DNA of 32,942 nucleotides from Bifidobacterium breve (GTDB lineage Bacteria > Actinomycetota > Acidimicrobiia > Acidimicrobiales > Ilumatobacteraceae), in the NCBI GenBank assembly GCA_945896935.1, contig CAMDER010000002.1:1-32942 (forward strand), in the 5' to 3' direction. Shown here one piece after another: positions 9,155 to 19,960 of the stretch; the stretch's first letter is position 1; every line of letters starts with the position of its first letter. Position numbers and translations under genes: made by a program. Under the pieces are notes generated by a model, which was given only the letters and a program-made list of their open reading frames with translations, ran no database searches and had not been told where the DNA came from.

Positions 9155-11443
9155 TTATTTGGCAGCCTGAATGGCGCGCCACACTCGCTCGGCGGTGCAG
9201 GGCATTTCGATGTGCTTCACACCGAGGTGCGACACCGCATCAACAACTGCTGACTGAATCGCCGGCGTTGATCCGATTGTGCCCGATTCGCCAATTCCCT
9301 TAGCGCCGATGGCGTTGATAGGGGTTGGAGTCTCCATGTGAATCACTTCAACACTTGGCAATTCGGCTGCTGAAATAAATCCGTAGTCAGCCAAGTTGGA
9401 AGTGGTCGGGTTGCCGTCGGCATCGTACAAAACTTCTTCAAGAAGAGCTTGGGCAACACCTTGTGCAATGCCACCATGAATTTGTCCGTCGAGCAACATT
9501 GGGTTGAGAACCTTGCCGGCATCGTCACACGCAACTTGACGTAAGTGCTTGACGCGACCAGTCTCGGTGTCAACTTCAACAACAGCGATGTGAGCTCCGA
9601 ACGGGAAAGTTGCTCCCGAAACATTGATCACTTCATCGTGGAGAAGTCCACCACTGCTCTTTTCGGCAACGGCGAGATCGGCCCAGGTCTTGGTGACTGC
9701 AGGAGTTCCAACAACATGGAAAGCACCACGGGCCTTGTCGAGAACAACATCGGCTTCGCTGACTTCAAGCAAACGAGCCGCAACCGACTTGGCTTTTTCG
9801 GCCAAAGTGCCAGCGACTTGGAAGACAGCATTTCCACCCTGTTGCAATGAACGCGAACCCATGGTTCCGGTTCCGATCGGAACGAGATCGGTGTCTCCCC
9901 AGACCAGTTCAATGCGGTCCATCGGGATGCCAGTCTGTTCTTGCACGAGCATTGACCACGCGGTGTCGTGGCCCTGACCATGCGGCGAAGTGCCGGTGTA
10001 CACAACGGCGCGACCATCTTCAAGAACTTCGACTTTGGCTGATTCGCCGTTGCCAACACCACCGGTGATTTCAACGTACACGCTTACGCCGATGCCGAGT
10101 TGCTTGGCATCACCGCTCGCACGACGCTTTGCTTGTTCGGCGCGTAACGCTTTGTAATCGGCAGCATCAAGAGCTTTGTCAAGTGCGGTTTCGTAATCGC
10201 CAACGTCGTAGGTTTGGCCAACGACAGTGGTGTGCGGTTCGAGGAACTTCGGGATGAGGTTCATGCGACGAACTTCGGCGGCATCTTTGCCAATCTCAAG
10301 TGCGAATAAGTCCATGGCGCGCTCAATGGCCGCTGTTGCTTCGGGACGACCAGCACCGCGATACGCAACGATTGGCGTGGTGTTAGTGACGACTGACGTT
10401 GTGCGGCATTCAATGTTCGGGATGGCGTACACGCCACTTGACATTGGGCGAGTCATGAACGGGGCCAAGATGGTGCCCATATCGGCGAATCCGCCGGAAT
10501 CTTGAATGGCGTGCAACTGATAGTGAGTCACTTTGCCAGCCTTGGTGCCACCGATCGTGACGTACTGCAACTGGGCGCGGCCGTGGCCAAGAGCCATCAT
10601 TGATTCGGTGCGGGTTTCGCGCCACTTCACGGCACGACCAATCTTTTTGGCGATCACACCGAGCAACAACTCTTCGGGGTAGGCGCCGATTTTTGCGCCA
10701 AAGCCACCACCAACATCGGGTGTCAAAATGTGCACGAGTTCTTTGTCAACACCATTTGCCGCAGCAATGGGTTCGACGCCACCTTGTGCGTGCTGAGTTG
10801 ACAACCATTGGGTGAGACGACCGTCGGCACCCCAGGCTGCGGCGGCACCACGAACTTCGAGCGGGCACGGAGCAACACGCTGGTTCATGAAGCGACCCTT
10901 CACAACAACTTCGCAACCTTCAAAGTAGGCATCGCCAGTGTTTTCGGGAATTCCGAGAACTGTTGTGTCAAACACGACGTTGCTGCCCGCTGATTCATAA
11001 ATAAGAGTCGTGCTCACCATCGCGGCTTCAACATCAACGAATGCTTCGAGATAGTCATAATCGATGATGATTGCTTCAGCAGCGTCCTCGCCTTGTTCGC
11101 GAGTTTCGGTGACGATGGCAACAACAGGCTCGCCAACATAACGAACTTTGTCACTTGCCAAGAGAGTGCGGGCAACCATTGGGTTGAAGGCTGCCGGGAC
11201 TGGCTGAAGTGCCAGTGATTCGGCGGTGAAGACCGCGATGACTCCGGGCATGGCCTCGGCTTCGGAGGTGTCGATTGAGTTGATGCGAGCATGCGCAGCG
11301 GATGATCGCGCGTACGTCACATGAACGGCGCCGACAAGACGCTCTTCTTCAAACAAGTCGTCGACGTACTTGCCGCCGGTCGTCAAAAACTTTGGATCTT
11401 CTTTGCGAAGAACTCGGGTACCAAGAATGCTGCTACCGGTCAC
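9155..11443 (-). CDS. Xanthine dehydrogenase family molybdopterin-binding subunit (CoxL-like, form II motif)
   Basis: 762 aa; TPDVGGGFGAKIGAYPEE, VAYRGAGRPEATAAIERAMDL, GTSPHGQGHDTAWSMLVQEQ and GAKGIGESGTIGSTPAIQSAVVDA. GTG start. Confidence 0.94.
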   Translation of the reverse strand: MTGSSILGTRVLRKEDPKFLTTGGKYVDDLFEEERLVGAVHVTYARSSAAHARINSIDTSEAEAMPGVIAVFTAESLALQPVPAAFNPMVARTLLASDKVRYVGEPVVAIVTETREQGEDAAEAIIIDYDYLEAFVDVEAAMVSTTLIYESAGSNVVFDTTVLGIPENTGDAYFEGCEVVVKGRFMNQRVAPCPLEVRGAAAAWGADGRLTQWLSTQHAQGGVEPIAAANGVDKELVHILTPDVGGGFGAKIGAYPEELLLGVIAKKIGRAVKWRETRTESMMALGHGRAQLQYVTIGGTKAGKVTHYQLHAIQDSGGFADMGTILAPFMTRPMSSGVYAIPNIECRTTSVVTNTTPIVAYRGAGRPEATAAIERAMDLFALEIGKDAAEVRRMNLIPKFLEPHTTVVGQTYDVGDYETALDKALDAADYKALRAEQAKRRASGDAKQLGIGVSVYVEITGGVGNGESAKVEVLEDGRAVVYTGTSPHGQGHDTAWSMLVQEQTGIPMDRIELVWGDTDLVPIGTGTMGSRSLQQGGNAVFQVAGTLAEKAKSVAARLLEVSEADVVLDKARGAFHVVGTPAVTKTWADLAVAEKSSGGLLHDEVINVSGATFPFGAHIAVVEVDTETGRVKHLRQVACDDAGKVLNPMLLDGQIHGGIAQGVAQALLEEVLYDADGNPTTSNLADYGFISAAELPSVEVIHMETPTPINAIGAKGIGESGTIGSTPAIQSAVVDAVSHLGVKHIEMPCTAERVWRAIQAAK

Positions 11444-11466
11444 GTCAAAACCCCCGTGTACATCAA

Positions 11467-11483
11467 CTGAGAACTGCTCTCAG
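11467..11483. promoter_or_regulatory. Inverted repeat in the CoxL-like gene upstream region
   Basis: CTGAGA (11467-11472) and TCTCAG (11478-11483), loop ACTGC, 24 bp upstream of the 11443 start. Confidence 0.3.
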
Positions 11484-11549
11484 CAAATGCGACCTTACTC
11501 TGAGCAGGCTGATCGTGTCACGGTCGAGACATGGATTAGGGAGTGCTGT

Positions 11550-12170
11550 TTAGGGAGTGCTGACTGGGGTCACGATGGCGATAGGGACCTCGGTCACTAC
11601 GGGTAGCGGCGCCGACGTCGTATCGGGTGCGTTTTTGGCCGCTTCCTCGGCGGCCTTGATGGCTGCCTCGTTGACCTTGACCGAGATGATCTGGGTCACG
11701 AGGTCGTAGGGCCAACCCGTGGGGAGGTCGATGGGGGCGGCTGCGTCTCCGACGATTTGCTGACGAGCTTCTCCGGCAACCACGAATCCCAATTCTTCGC
11801 GGGCGGCATCTTGAATACCGTCGGGAGTCTTGAGTCGGTCAACTTCGGTCTGCAGTTCGTCGGTGGCCTTTTTGATGGTGTCAAGTTCGGCTTGGCGACT
11901 GTCGATTTCGGTGCGCTGGCCAAACCACGAGGTCAAAGGCAGAACCAGGAACGAGTTACCAAACGAGAACACGACCACTAGGAATCCGGCGAGCAGCGCC
12001 ACCCTTCCAAGAAATTTCGGAACGATGCGCTCGGACCGGGGGGTCGGGCGGGTGAGGTCAGAAACCGCAGCCAATTTGGCGCGGGCACTTTTCGCGGTGC
12101 CCTTCTTGCCTGCTTGACGCACCCGACTTGGTGAACGCGGAATACTAGAAGTCTTGTTACCGCGGGCCAT
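11550..12170 (-). CDS. Septum formation initiator family protein (FtsB/DivIC-like)
   Basis: 206 aa; basic N terminus, one TM segment, coiled coil RQAELDTIKKATDELQTEVDRLKTPDGIQDAAREELGFVVAGE; adjacent to eno as in other actinobacteria. Confidence 0.82.
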   Translation of the reverse strand: MARGNKTSSIPRSPSRVRQAGKKGTAKSARAKLAAVSDLTRPTPRSERIVPKFLGRVALLAGFLVVVFSFGNSFLVLPLTSWFGQRTEIDSRQAELDTIKKATDELQTEVDRLKTPDGIQDAAREELGFVVAGEARQQIVGDAAAPIDLPTGWPYDLVTQIISVKVNEAAIKAAEEAAKNAPDTTSAPLPVVTEVPIAIVTPVSTP

Positions 12171-12202
12171 CCCTCTATTCTGCCCGTTTTGGCCGTCCGA
12201 GT

Positions 12203-12236
12203 GGGATCATCCCTACAGCCAAAGCGGGATCATCCC
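12203..12236. repeat. Two copies of the palindrome GGGATCATCCC
   Basis: 12203-12213 and 12226-12236, start-to-start spacing 23 bp, in the eno-ftsB intergenic region. Confidence 0.75.
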
Positions 12237-12275
12237 AGCGGGGGTCCTACTTCTGGCAAGTTTTGCTCAATGAAT

Positions 12276-13565
<1,290 letters not shown>

Positions 13566-13590
13566 CTAGTGAAGCCAACGCCCAAACTCA

Positions 13591-14940
13591 TCAGGCGTCA
13601 GTGTGTCGTTCAGCATTTTGTCGGTGAATATTGCTGACTTTTCGTAAGGCGACCTCGGGATCAACCCCGCGGCGGCGACATTCGGCCACAACTTCTAACA
13701 AATGCATTCCGAGGTCGGCAATATCGGCAAGCGTTTGTGACTCGTGACTTGGTATGTCAATGGAGATGCCAGCCTTGGTGGCTCGTTTCAAAATTGCCGA
13801 GGCGTAGGCCAATGAACCGGTTGCTTGGGGGATGCCATCAAATGGGCCTGACACGATTCCCTTGGCGGCTTTTTCGGCCTTCTTGATTTCGTCCCATGAC
13901 TTCACGAGAGCGTCGGAGTCAATATCTGAATCGGCAGTTGGGGCAAAAACATGTGGGTGTCGCCGAACCAACTTTTCATGTATTCCGCGAGCGACATCGC
14001 CCATTGTGAAGCGGCCTTCTTGTTCGGCGATTGCCGCGTGAAATTCAATTTGGTATAGCAGGTCACCAAGTTCTTCAAGCAAATGGTCATCAGTTTGAGC
14101 ATCATCAATGTCAAGTGCAGCGATCGCATCGACAACTTCGTATGTCTCTTCTAACAAATATGTTGTCAGCGTTTGGTGAGTTTGCTCTCGGTCCCACGGA
14201 CACTCGCGACGGAGCGTGCGCGCAAGTTCGTGAAACGCAACAAGATCTTGGCCAACCGGCACGCGTAATTCCGGAATATAAATCGAAGTGAGGTGATCGG
14301 CTTCAATGGAGTGATCAAGTTCGCTCCATGGAACCGTCATCACTTCTTCATCGGGCAGCCCGAGATGATGCAAGATCACGACAGGCATGTCATCGTTGCT
14401 CATGTCGTCGGCATCTTCTGTTGCCAATTTGATATCTGACAAAACCCAATTGGCATGGCAGTGTGCAACGAGCAGGGGTCCCGTTAAGCCAGCGGCTGCC
14501 GTCGCAAATTGATGTCCATCAATGAGGCGCACACTGCTTTCAACCGGATCAATTCCGAGGCGGGCCCAGGCAATTTCCAAAAATCCCATTGCCGGATTGA
14601 TGACACATTCAACCCGATCATCGGACATCAACAGGCGCACTGTGCGTTCAAGTATTAGGGGCGATCCAGGAACTGCATACAGAATTTCGCCGAACTCGAT
14701 TGCCGCGGCGACAAGATCGTTGGCGATGCCCAGATAAACAGCGTCAAAAGTTCCCGAAGTCTCGTAGCGCTCATCAAAAGTAATTGCATCAGCAACTAAA
14801 TGTGCACTGGGGTGTTGAGCAGTGCGTAGGTAACGGTGTTTGTGAGCGGCAATCCGTTGACGAGTGTGGTCAGTGATGTATTCGTCGGCCGATGGACCAA
14901 GCCCAATGATTTCAATACGGGGCTTGTTGGCGTGGGGCAT
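13591..14940 (-). CDS. mazG: MazG-family nucleoside triphosphate pyrophosphohydrolase with N-terminal tetrapyrrole-methylase-like domain
   Basis: MPHANKPRIEIIGLGPSADEYIT N terminus (methylase-like) and LRRECPWDREQTHQTLTTYLLEETYEVVDAI / HLLEELGDLLYQIEFHAAIA MazG motifs. The ORF extends to 15003, but the ATG at 14940 fits better. Confidence 0.92.
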   Translation of the reverse strand: MPHANKPRIEIIGLGPSADEYITDHTRQRIAAHKHRYLRTAQHPSAHLVADAITFDERYETSGTFDAVYLGIANDLVAAAIEFGEILYAVPGSPLILERTVRLLMSDDRVECVINPAMGFLEIAWARLGIDPVESSVRLIDGHQFATAAAGLTGPLLVAHCHANWVLSDIKLATEDADDMSNDDMPVVILHHLGLPDEEVMTVPWSELDHSIEADHLTSIYIPELRVPVGQDLVAFHELARTLRRECPWDREQTHQTLTTYLLEETYEVVDAIAALDIDDAQTDDHLLEELGDLLYQIEFHAAIAEQEGRFTMGDVARGIHEKLVRRHPHVFAPTADSDIDSDALVKSWDEIKKAEKAAKGIVSGPFDGIPQATGSLAYASAILKRATKAGISIDIPSHESQTLADIADLGMHLLEVVAECRRRGVDPEVALRKVSNIHRQNAERHTDA

Positions 14941-15869
14941 TAGCCGACAGCGACGACGCCGAGAGTTTCGGCGTCCCAACGACCGTATTCGGGGCTGATC
15001 CAAATTTTGGCGTCTTGAAGTACGGCCCGGCCAGCCGCAACGGCTCCATTGCCACTGATCAAGTTGGCAACATCGTCGGCAACTTCATCAAATGGACGAA
15101 CGAGCAATACCACCCAACCTACGGTGGGGATTTCAAACGAAGCAGTTGCTTGGCCAACCTTGGCTTCGGCAAGGGCAGTTAAAAACTCGGGGGTGACTTG
15201 GCTTTCAAAAGTCGTTTGATCGAGGCATCCACTTCCAGAAGCTTGGTCTTGCAAAGCGCCGCCGTTGGTTGCCGAAGAGTCAATGGAGACTTCTTGGGCG
15301 ATTGTTGCGAAATCTTCACCAGCATTGAGGCGGGCAGTGGCGGCGTCAATTTCTTCTTGTGTTGCAACCAAAATCGCTCGTAAGCAAACGGCGCCAGATT
15401 GAGTGCTCTGTCCTTCATACAACGCCTTAAGATCATCGATGTTGACGTCAAATTCTCGGTTGGCAACCGACTGCGAAGCGCTGGCGAGAACATAAAAGTC
15501 TTGAACGACCTGCGGAGCGTCATTGAAGCCCGTTTCGCTCTGCAAGGCGGTCAATGCAGCATTGCGGTCGTCGTCGGTGATTGAAATTCCGGCTTCGTCA
15601 AGTGCTGCGATGACTGCTTCGGTTGAGATCCAGTTCTGCACAATGCCCTGTGCAACTACAATGTCAAGATTTCCGCTCGTCAAGAAGGCCTCAGGTACAG
15701 CGGCGGCGTATCCGAGGAGAAGATCGTCAAATTCGCTATTTGAAAGTGACTCGTCATTGAATCGAACGGCGTCTTTGGTGACCGATGAACACGAGGTTGC
15801 AGTCGTCATGACGGTGAGAGCGAGAACAGTCAGTGAAATGAGTCGGCGAGGAGTAAGCACGATCATCAA
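14940..15869 (-). CDS. Putative lipoprotein peptidylprolyl isomerase (SurA/parvulin-like)
   Basis: 309 aa; lipobox-like LTVMTTATSCSS; parvulin-like region CLRAILVATQEEIDAATARLNAGEDFATIAQEVSID. Confidence 0.75.
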   Translation of the reverse strand: MMIVLTPRRLISLTVLALTVMTTATSCSSVTKDAVRFNDESLSNSEFDDLLLGYAAAVPEAFLTSGNLDIVVAQGIVQNWISTEAVIAALDEAGISITDDDRNAALTALQSETGFNDAPQVVQDFYVLASASQSVANREFDVNIDDLKALYEGQSTQSGAVCLRAILVATQEEIDAATARLNAGEDFATIAQEVSIDSSATNGGALQDQASGSGCLDQTTFESQVTPEFLTALAEAKVGQATASFEIPTVGWVVLLVRPFDEVADDVANLISGNGAVAAGRAVLQDAKIWISPEYGRWDAETLGVVAVG

Positions 15870-15871
15870 AA

Positions 15872-18800
15872 CTACCCTGCTGACTGGGCGGGAAAGAGTT
15901 CGCCCAAGAAATTCACCAAGAATGAGGCCGGCTCTTGTCCACGCGGGATGGGTATGACGAGTTGGCGTACGGCTTCTTTATGGATCGCCTCGCGTGAAAG
16001 TCGGCGTAGGCGAGCCGTTTCGCTCACTTTCAAATCAATGGGACCAAGTCGAGCCTGGTGGCTAGCGATATTGAGTTCATGGAGGCCGAGGCGATGGCAT
16101 TGGGCGCGCAATAACCCAACAGCAAGAAGTGTCTCGGCTGGCTTAGGCACCGGCCCGTAGCGATCGGTCCATTCGTTGCGAATATCTTCAACCTCTTCAG
16201 GTGTTGTGACCAATGCCAATCGACGATAAGCCTCAAGCCGCAGTTCTTCTTTGGTGACGTAGTCCTTGGGCAAGAACGCGTCGGTCGGTACATCGATACG
16301 AATCTCGGAGGGCTGGCTGATGGGTTCACCCTTCATTTCACCGACTGCCTCGGTCACCATTTGGCAATAGAGGTCGTAGCCAACCGCGGCGATGTGTCCA
16401 CTTTGCGATTCGCCGAGCAAGTTTCCGGCGCCACGAATTTCGAGGTCGCGCATCGCGATTTTGAAGCCACTGCCGAGTTCAGTTGATTCGCCAATTGTTC
16501 GCAAACGTTCGTACGCCTCTTCGGTAAGTACTTTGTCTTTCGGATAAAACAAGTAGGCGTAGGCGCGCTGTCCGCTGCGACCAACGCGACCACGAAGTTG
16601 ATGCATTTGTCCGAGTCCTAAAAGGTCGGAGCGTTCAACAACCAGAGTGTTCACTGTTGGCATGTCAATTCCGCTTTCGATGATGGTCGTGCACACGAGC
16701 ACATCAAAATTGCCTTCCCAGAAATCAACGACAACTTGTTCAAGGGTGCCTTCGTCCATTTGGCCGTGAGCAATGGCAATGCGCGCCTCTGGAACGAGTT
16801 CTCGCAATCGCTCGGCACATTCTTCAATTGATTGCACCCGGTTATGTACCCAGAAAACTTGGCCCTCGCGCAGTAGTTCACGACGAATCGATTCAACGGC
16901 AACTCGTTCGTCATATTCGCCAACGAAGGTGAGAATTGGTTGGCGATCAGCTGGGGGAGTTTGTAACAAACTCAGGTCACGGATACCGACCAAGCTCATT
17001 TCTAACGTTCGCGGGATTGGCGTGGCAGTCAGTGTGAGAACATCAACGTCGGCTTTGAGGTGTTTCATGGTTTCTTTATGTTGCACGCCAAATCTTTGTT
17101 CTTCGTCAACGATGAGCAGTCCAAGATTTTTGAACTTCACATTGTTCGATAAGAGTCGGTGAGTACCAATCACACAATCGATTTCGCCTGATTCGATACC
17201 TTTAATAACTTTCGTTGCTTCGGCGTTGGTGAGGAAGCGCGACAAGACTTCGACGCGAATGGGATAACCCGCAAAACGATCAGAGAAGGTGTTGCCGTGT
17301 TGTGAAGCGAGCAATGTTGTTGGCACCAATACTGCGACCTGCATTCCATCTTGGATGGCCTTGAAGGCAGCGCGAACTGCAATCTCGGTTTTGCCGAAGC
17401 CGACGTCACCGCATACCAAGCGATCCATCGGGAATGGCCGTTCCATATCGGCCTTGGTATCTTCAATGGCTTTCTTCTGGTCGGGAGTTTCAACGTACGG
17501 AAACGAATCTTCCATCTCAAACTGCCAAGGAGTATCGAGCCCGAAGGCATGACCCTGTGCGCTCACCCGCTTTTGATAGAGCACAACGAGTTCTTGAGCG
17601 ATTTCGCGAACCGCACTGCGCACTTTTGATTTTGACTTCGCAAAATCGCCTCCGCCTAAACGATGTAGAACCGGAGTTTCGCCACCGACGTAATGACGAA
17701 CGGTGTCAATTTGATCGGATGGCACATACAACTTGTCGCCACCCTTGTAGGCAAGCAGTAAGTAATCACGTTCAATGCCGCCGACTGTGCGTTTGACCAT
17801 GCCCTCGTACTTGGCAACTCCGTGAATGTAATGAACGACGTAGTTGCCAGTCTTGAGATCTTCAAAGACTGTTCCGCCTTCGCGTTTTTTTGGACGTGGT
17901 TGGCGATGTGAGCGACGTCGACCAGTGATGTCTGCTTCGGTAATAACTGCAACTTTTGCTGATGGGATACTGAAGCCACGATGTAGTGAAGTGACGACGA
18001 TTGATCCGCCCTTATTGGTGAGGTTGGGTGCTTTGCCGTCAATGAGCTCGTGATAAATATCGAGTTGAAGTCCGGCATTGCTGAATATTTCGCTCAGTCG
18101 TTGGGCCGAACCTTCTCCATCGGCAGCAACCACGATGCGATATCCCTGCAACAACAAAGTGCGCATACGTTCGGCGATACCTTCACCGCTGCCGCCCATC
18201 GCGCCCCAGCCACTTGCTTCCATGAGCGGCATATCAGGACCATCAGCAACCGGGATGAGATTCCACGAGCCTCGTGTTTCGCTCAGGAGTCGATCGGGCG
18301 GTGAGTACAGGCGCGGAAAATCGCGTTCGGCATCACGTGCCCAAGACGATGCAAGTGCCCGAGCGAGGTCGGCTTCTTCGGCGAGCAGATCGGCGGCACG
18401 ATCGCGCATACGGCGTGGCTCAATGAGCAACATTTTTGAACCGCGAGGCAAGATATCGCTCAACAATGTGGGCGATTCGGTGAGCCATGGAAGCCAACTT
18501 TCCATGCCGTCAAATAATGAACCTTCGCTGAGGCGTTCCCAGTGTTCGCGACCCCAAGGTTCGGCGCTCACCATTGACGCAGCGCGTTCGCGAACTGCTT
18601 CACTCAGAATCAATTCACGGGCTGGAAAAATTGCGACTTCATCAAGATCGTTATCACTTCGTTGATCATGGACCGAGAAATTAGTGAGTCGATCAACTTC
18701 ATCGCCCCATAAATCGATGCGAATTGGGGCATCGGCTGTTGAAGGAAAGACGTCAATGATTGCGCCACGTCGAGCGACTTCACCACGATGTTCAACAAGT

Positions 18801-19309
18801 TCCTCACGTCGATAGCCGCCGTTGACCAAGGTGCGCATCAAGTCATCGGGATCAATTGACATACCTTTACGAACGATGACTGGTTGATTGGTTGCCGTGT
18901 CGGGACCAAGTTGTTGTAGCAATGCGCGCATGCTGGCCACGATGATTTGTGGAGTGCGATCTTCTGATTGCATTCGCCAGAGAACTTCCAATCGTCGTCC
19001 CATCGTTTCAACGCTGGGGCTCACTCGTTCGAAGGGCAAGGTTTCCCAGGCGGGGAACAACATGACTTCCCCTGCTGGCATAAATGCCTTGATGTCATCG
19101 GCAAGTTGCGCGGCCATGGTGCTTGTCGGGCAGGCGACGACAACTGGGCGTCGGCCTGAAAGTTGAGCGAGTGCAGCAATTGCGATACTGCGTGCTGCTT
19201 CGGGAACGGCCACGGTGCCATCGGGAGAACCGATGAGCGACATCAACGCCTTGTCGTCACGTAACAGAGTCGCAAGTGATTGAAGTGCTCCTGTTTGAGA
19301 AGTAATCAT
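15872..19309 (-). CDS. mfd: Transcription-repair coupling factor
   Basis: 1145 aa; DRLVCGDVGFGKTEIAVRAAFKA, DEEQRFGVQHKE, TLTATPIPRTLEMSL, GLGQMHQLRGRVGRSGQRAYAYL. Confidence 0.98.
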   Translation of the reverse strand: MITSQTGALQSLATLLRDDKALMSLIGSPDGTVAVPEAARSIAIAALAQLSGRRPVVVACPTSTMAAQLADDIKAFMPAGEVMLFPAWETLPFERVSPSVETMGRRLEVLWRMQSEDRTPQIIVASMRALLQQLGPDTATNQPVIVRKGMSIDPDDLMRTLVNGGYRREELVEHRGEVARRGAIIDVFPSTADAPIRIDLWGDEVDRLTNFSVHDQRSDNDLDEVAIFPARELILSEAVRERAASMVSAEPWGREHWERLSEGSLFDGMESWLPWLTESPTLLSDILPRGSKMLLIEPRRMRDRAADLLAEEADLARALASSWARDAERDFPRLYSPPDRLLSETRGSWNLIPVADGPDMPLMEASGWGAMGGSGEGIAERMRTLLLQGYRIVVAADGEGSAQRLSEIFSNAGLQLDIYHELIDGKAPNLTNKGGSIVVTSLHRGFSIPSAKVAVITEADITGRRRSHRQPRPKKREGGTVFEDLKTGNYVVHYIHGVAKYEGMVKRTVGGIERDYLLLAYKGGDKLYVPSDQIDTVRHYVGGETPVLHRLGGGDFAKSKSKVRSAVREIAQELVVLYQKRVSAQGHAFGLDTPWQFEMEDSFPYVETPDQKKAIEDTKADMERPFPMDRLVCGDVGFGKTEIAVRAAFKAIQDGMQVAVLVPTTLLASQHGNTFSDRFAGYPIRVEVLSRFLTNAEATKVIKGIESGEIDCVIGTHRLLSNNVKFKNLGLLIVDEEQRFGVQHKETMKHLKADVDVLTLTATPIPRTLEMSLVGIRDLSLLQTPPADRQPILTFVGEYDERVAVESIRRELLREGQVFWVHNRVQSIEECAERLRELVPEARIAIAHGQMDEGTLEQVVVDFWEGNFDVLVCTTIIESGIDMPTVNTLVVERSDLLGLGQMHQLRGRVGRSGQRAYAYLFYPKDKVLTEEAYERLRTIGESTELGSGFKIAMRDLEIRGAGNLLGESQSGHIAAVGYDLYCQMVTEAVGEMKGEPISQPSEIRIDVPTDAFLPKDYVTKEELRLEAYRRLALVTTPEEVEDIRNEWTDRYGPVPKPAETLLAVGLLRAQCHRLGLHELNIASHQARLGPIDLKVSETARLRRLSREAIHKEAVRQLVIPIPRGQEPASFLVNFLGELFPAQSAG

Positions 19310-19319
19310 GCGCGACGAC

Positions 19320-19952
19320 TCACAGTGAGTTGTACATGTTCATTGCTGCATCAACACCATCAATGATGATCTTCACAACGGCATCTGCTGCAACGTTGAC
19401 AGCAACGTCAAGTGTTTGGCGTTCTGCGGCAGGAACTTTTGACAAAACGTGGTTTGCGCCTTGTTCTTTGTTGCTTGGTTTTCCGACACCAAGTCGAATA
19501 CGAATGAATTCTTGAGTGCCGACGTGTGAAGTGATACTGCGTAATCCGTTGTGGCCACTAAGTCCGCCACCCTTTTTGATTCGGACAGTTCCGGGCTCAA
19601 GATCAAGCTCATCTTGGATAACGATGAGGGCATCAACTGATTTGAATCCGTAACGGCGCATTAATTTGCTCACTGCTTGGCCAGATTCGTTCATGAAGGT
19701 GGTGGGGAAAGCGAGAACTGCTCGTTTCCCTCCGGCTAGACGGACTTCAGCAACTAGCGCCGAGTCGCGACTGGCGCGTAGAGATTCGTTATGTCGGCGA
19801 GCGAGTTCGACGACGACTTCCTCGCCAACGTTGTGACGTGAACGGGCGTATTGCTTACCAGGGTTTCCGAGACCGATCACGAGAGCATCGAAAGTAGATG
19901 CGTTTGAGCCCGAGCGTGCGACTTCTTTTCCAGAGCGGCCAAAGAGGCCCAC
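19320..19952 (-). CDS. pth: Peptidyl-tRNA hydrolase
   Basis: 210 aa; DALVIGLGNPGKQYARSRHNVGEEVV, FMNESGQAV, GGGLSGHNGLRSI, FIRIRLGVGKP. Confidence 0.97.
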   Translation of the reverse strand: MGLFGRSGKEVARSGSNASTFDALVIGLGNPGKQYARSRHNVGEEVVVELARRHNESLRASRDSALVAEVRLAGGKRAVLAFPTTFMNESGQAVSKLMRRYGFKSVDALIVIQDELDLEPGTVRIKKGGGLSGHNGLRSITSHVGTQEFIRIRLGVGKPSNKEQGANHVLSKVPAAERQTLDVAVNVAADAVVKIIIDGVDAAMNMYNSL

Positions 19953-19960
19953 GAACTATC

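Noticed and set aside
18078-18665. 195-aa plus-strand ORF
   Set aside because: Antisense to mfd, Ser/Arg-rich.
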